In this document: one piece after another, positions 14,509 through 14,604 of the stretch
Numbering within the stretch: the stretch's first letter is position 1
Layout of the letters: every line of letters begins with the position of its first letter
Source of the DNA: an uncultured Lachnospiraceae bacterium
GTDB taxonomy: Bacteria > Bacillota > Clostridia > Lachnospirales > Lachnospiraceae
NCBI GenBank assembly: GCA_910579325.1
Contig: CAJTTU010000088.1
Coordinates: 1 to 14,604 of the forward strand
Direction of reading: 5' to 3'
Length of the DNA: 14,604 nucleotides
Translations under genes and position numbers: made by a program
Notes under the pieces: model-generated
Told to the model about the DNA's origin: nothing
Database searches by the model: none
What the model saw: the letters and a program-made list of their open reading frames with translations, nothing else

Positions 14509-14604
14509 CATTGAAATTATATTTTTTGAGATTTTTTTGAAAAAATAAATTTCGCAAATCAAAAAAAAGACCAAAAAACCTATGATGCTTAGATATGCGA
14601 TCAC

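Noticed and set aside
14521..14546. A/T-only inverted repeat near the right end
   Set aside because: ATTTTTT/AAAAAAT arms are expected by chance in this very AT-rich DNA and lack any GC stem.

Overview
The window looks like chromosome from a strictly anaerobic clostridial Firmicute, most likely a Lachnospiraceae-type gut bacterium. This is inferred from strong AGGAGG-type ribosome binding sites, mixed AT-rich intergenic DNA and moderately GC-rich genes, a low-GC-Gram-positive-style holA, a very large 2-hydroxyacyl-CoA dehydratase activase-type iron-sulfur protein, and a tungsten/molybdenum aldehyde oxidoreductase operon. No rRNA, tRNA, CRISPR, insertion sequence or phage gene was seen.

Left part (1-3540, + strand): an MFS efflux-type transporter is preceded by its own promoter and a structured leader whose hairpin loop can pair with a downstream tail. 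Next come holA (DNA polymerase III delta subunit) and a small secreted lipoprotein. The lipoprotein converges on a large minus-strand gene, and the two share a perfect 17-bp bidirectional terminator (3471-3537).

Middle (3548-7951, - strand): one 1421-residue gene carries two BadF/BadG/HgdC-type ATPase activase domains, a four-cysteine linker, a DUF2229-like part and a cysteine-rich dehydratase-like part. It has a good promoter (TTGTCA-17-TATAAT) and a 14-bp palindrome between that promoter and the start codon.

Right part (8044-13962, + strand, divergent from the large gene): five closely spaced genes form one probable operon. They encode an E1-like ThiF/MoeB adenylyltransferase, an aldehyde ferredoxin oxidoreductase (AOR family), a MoaD-like sulfur carrier ending in glycines, a fusion of a two-cluster ferredoxin with an iron-type alcohol dehydrogenase, and a MATE exporter. 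The reading proposed here is that ThiF and MoaD supply or tailor the pterin cofactor for the AOR, and that the AOR and the ferredoxin-alcohol dehydrogenase exchange electrons and an aldehyde intermediate (aldehyde dismutation, or acid to aldehyde to alcohol). The MATE pump may export a substrate or product. This operon is the best candidate in the window for a poorly described system. A bidirectional terminator separates it from a convergent small lysine/glutamate-rich coiled-coil protein gene at the right edge.
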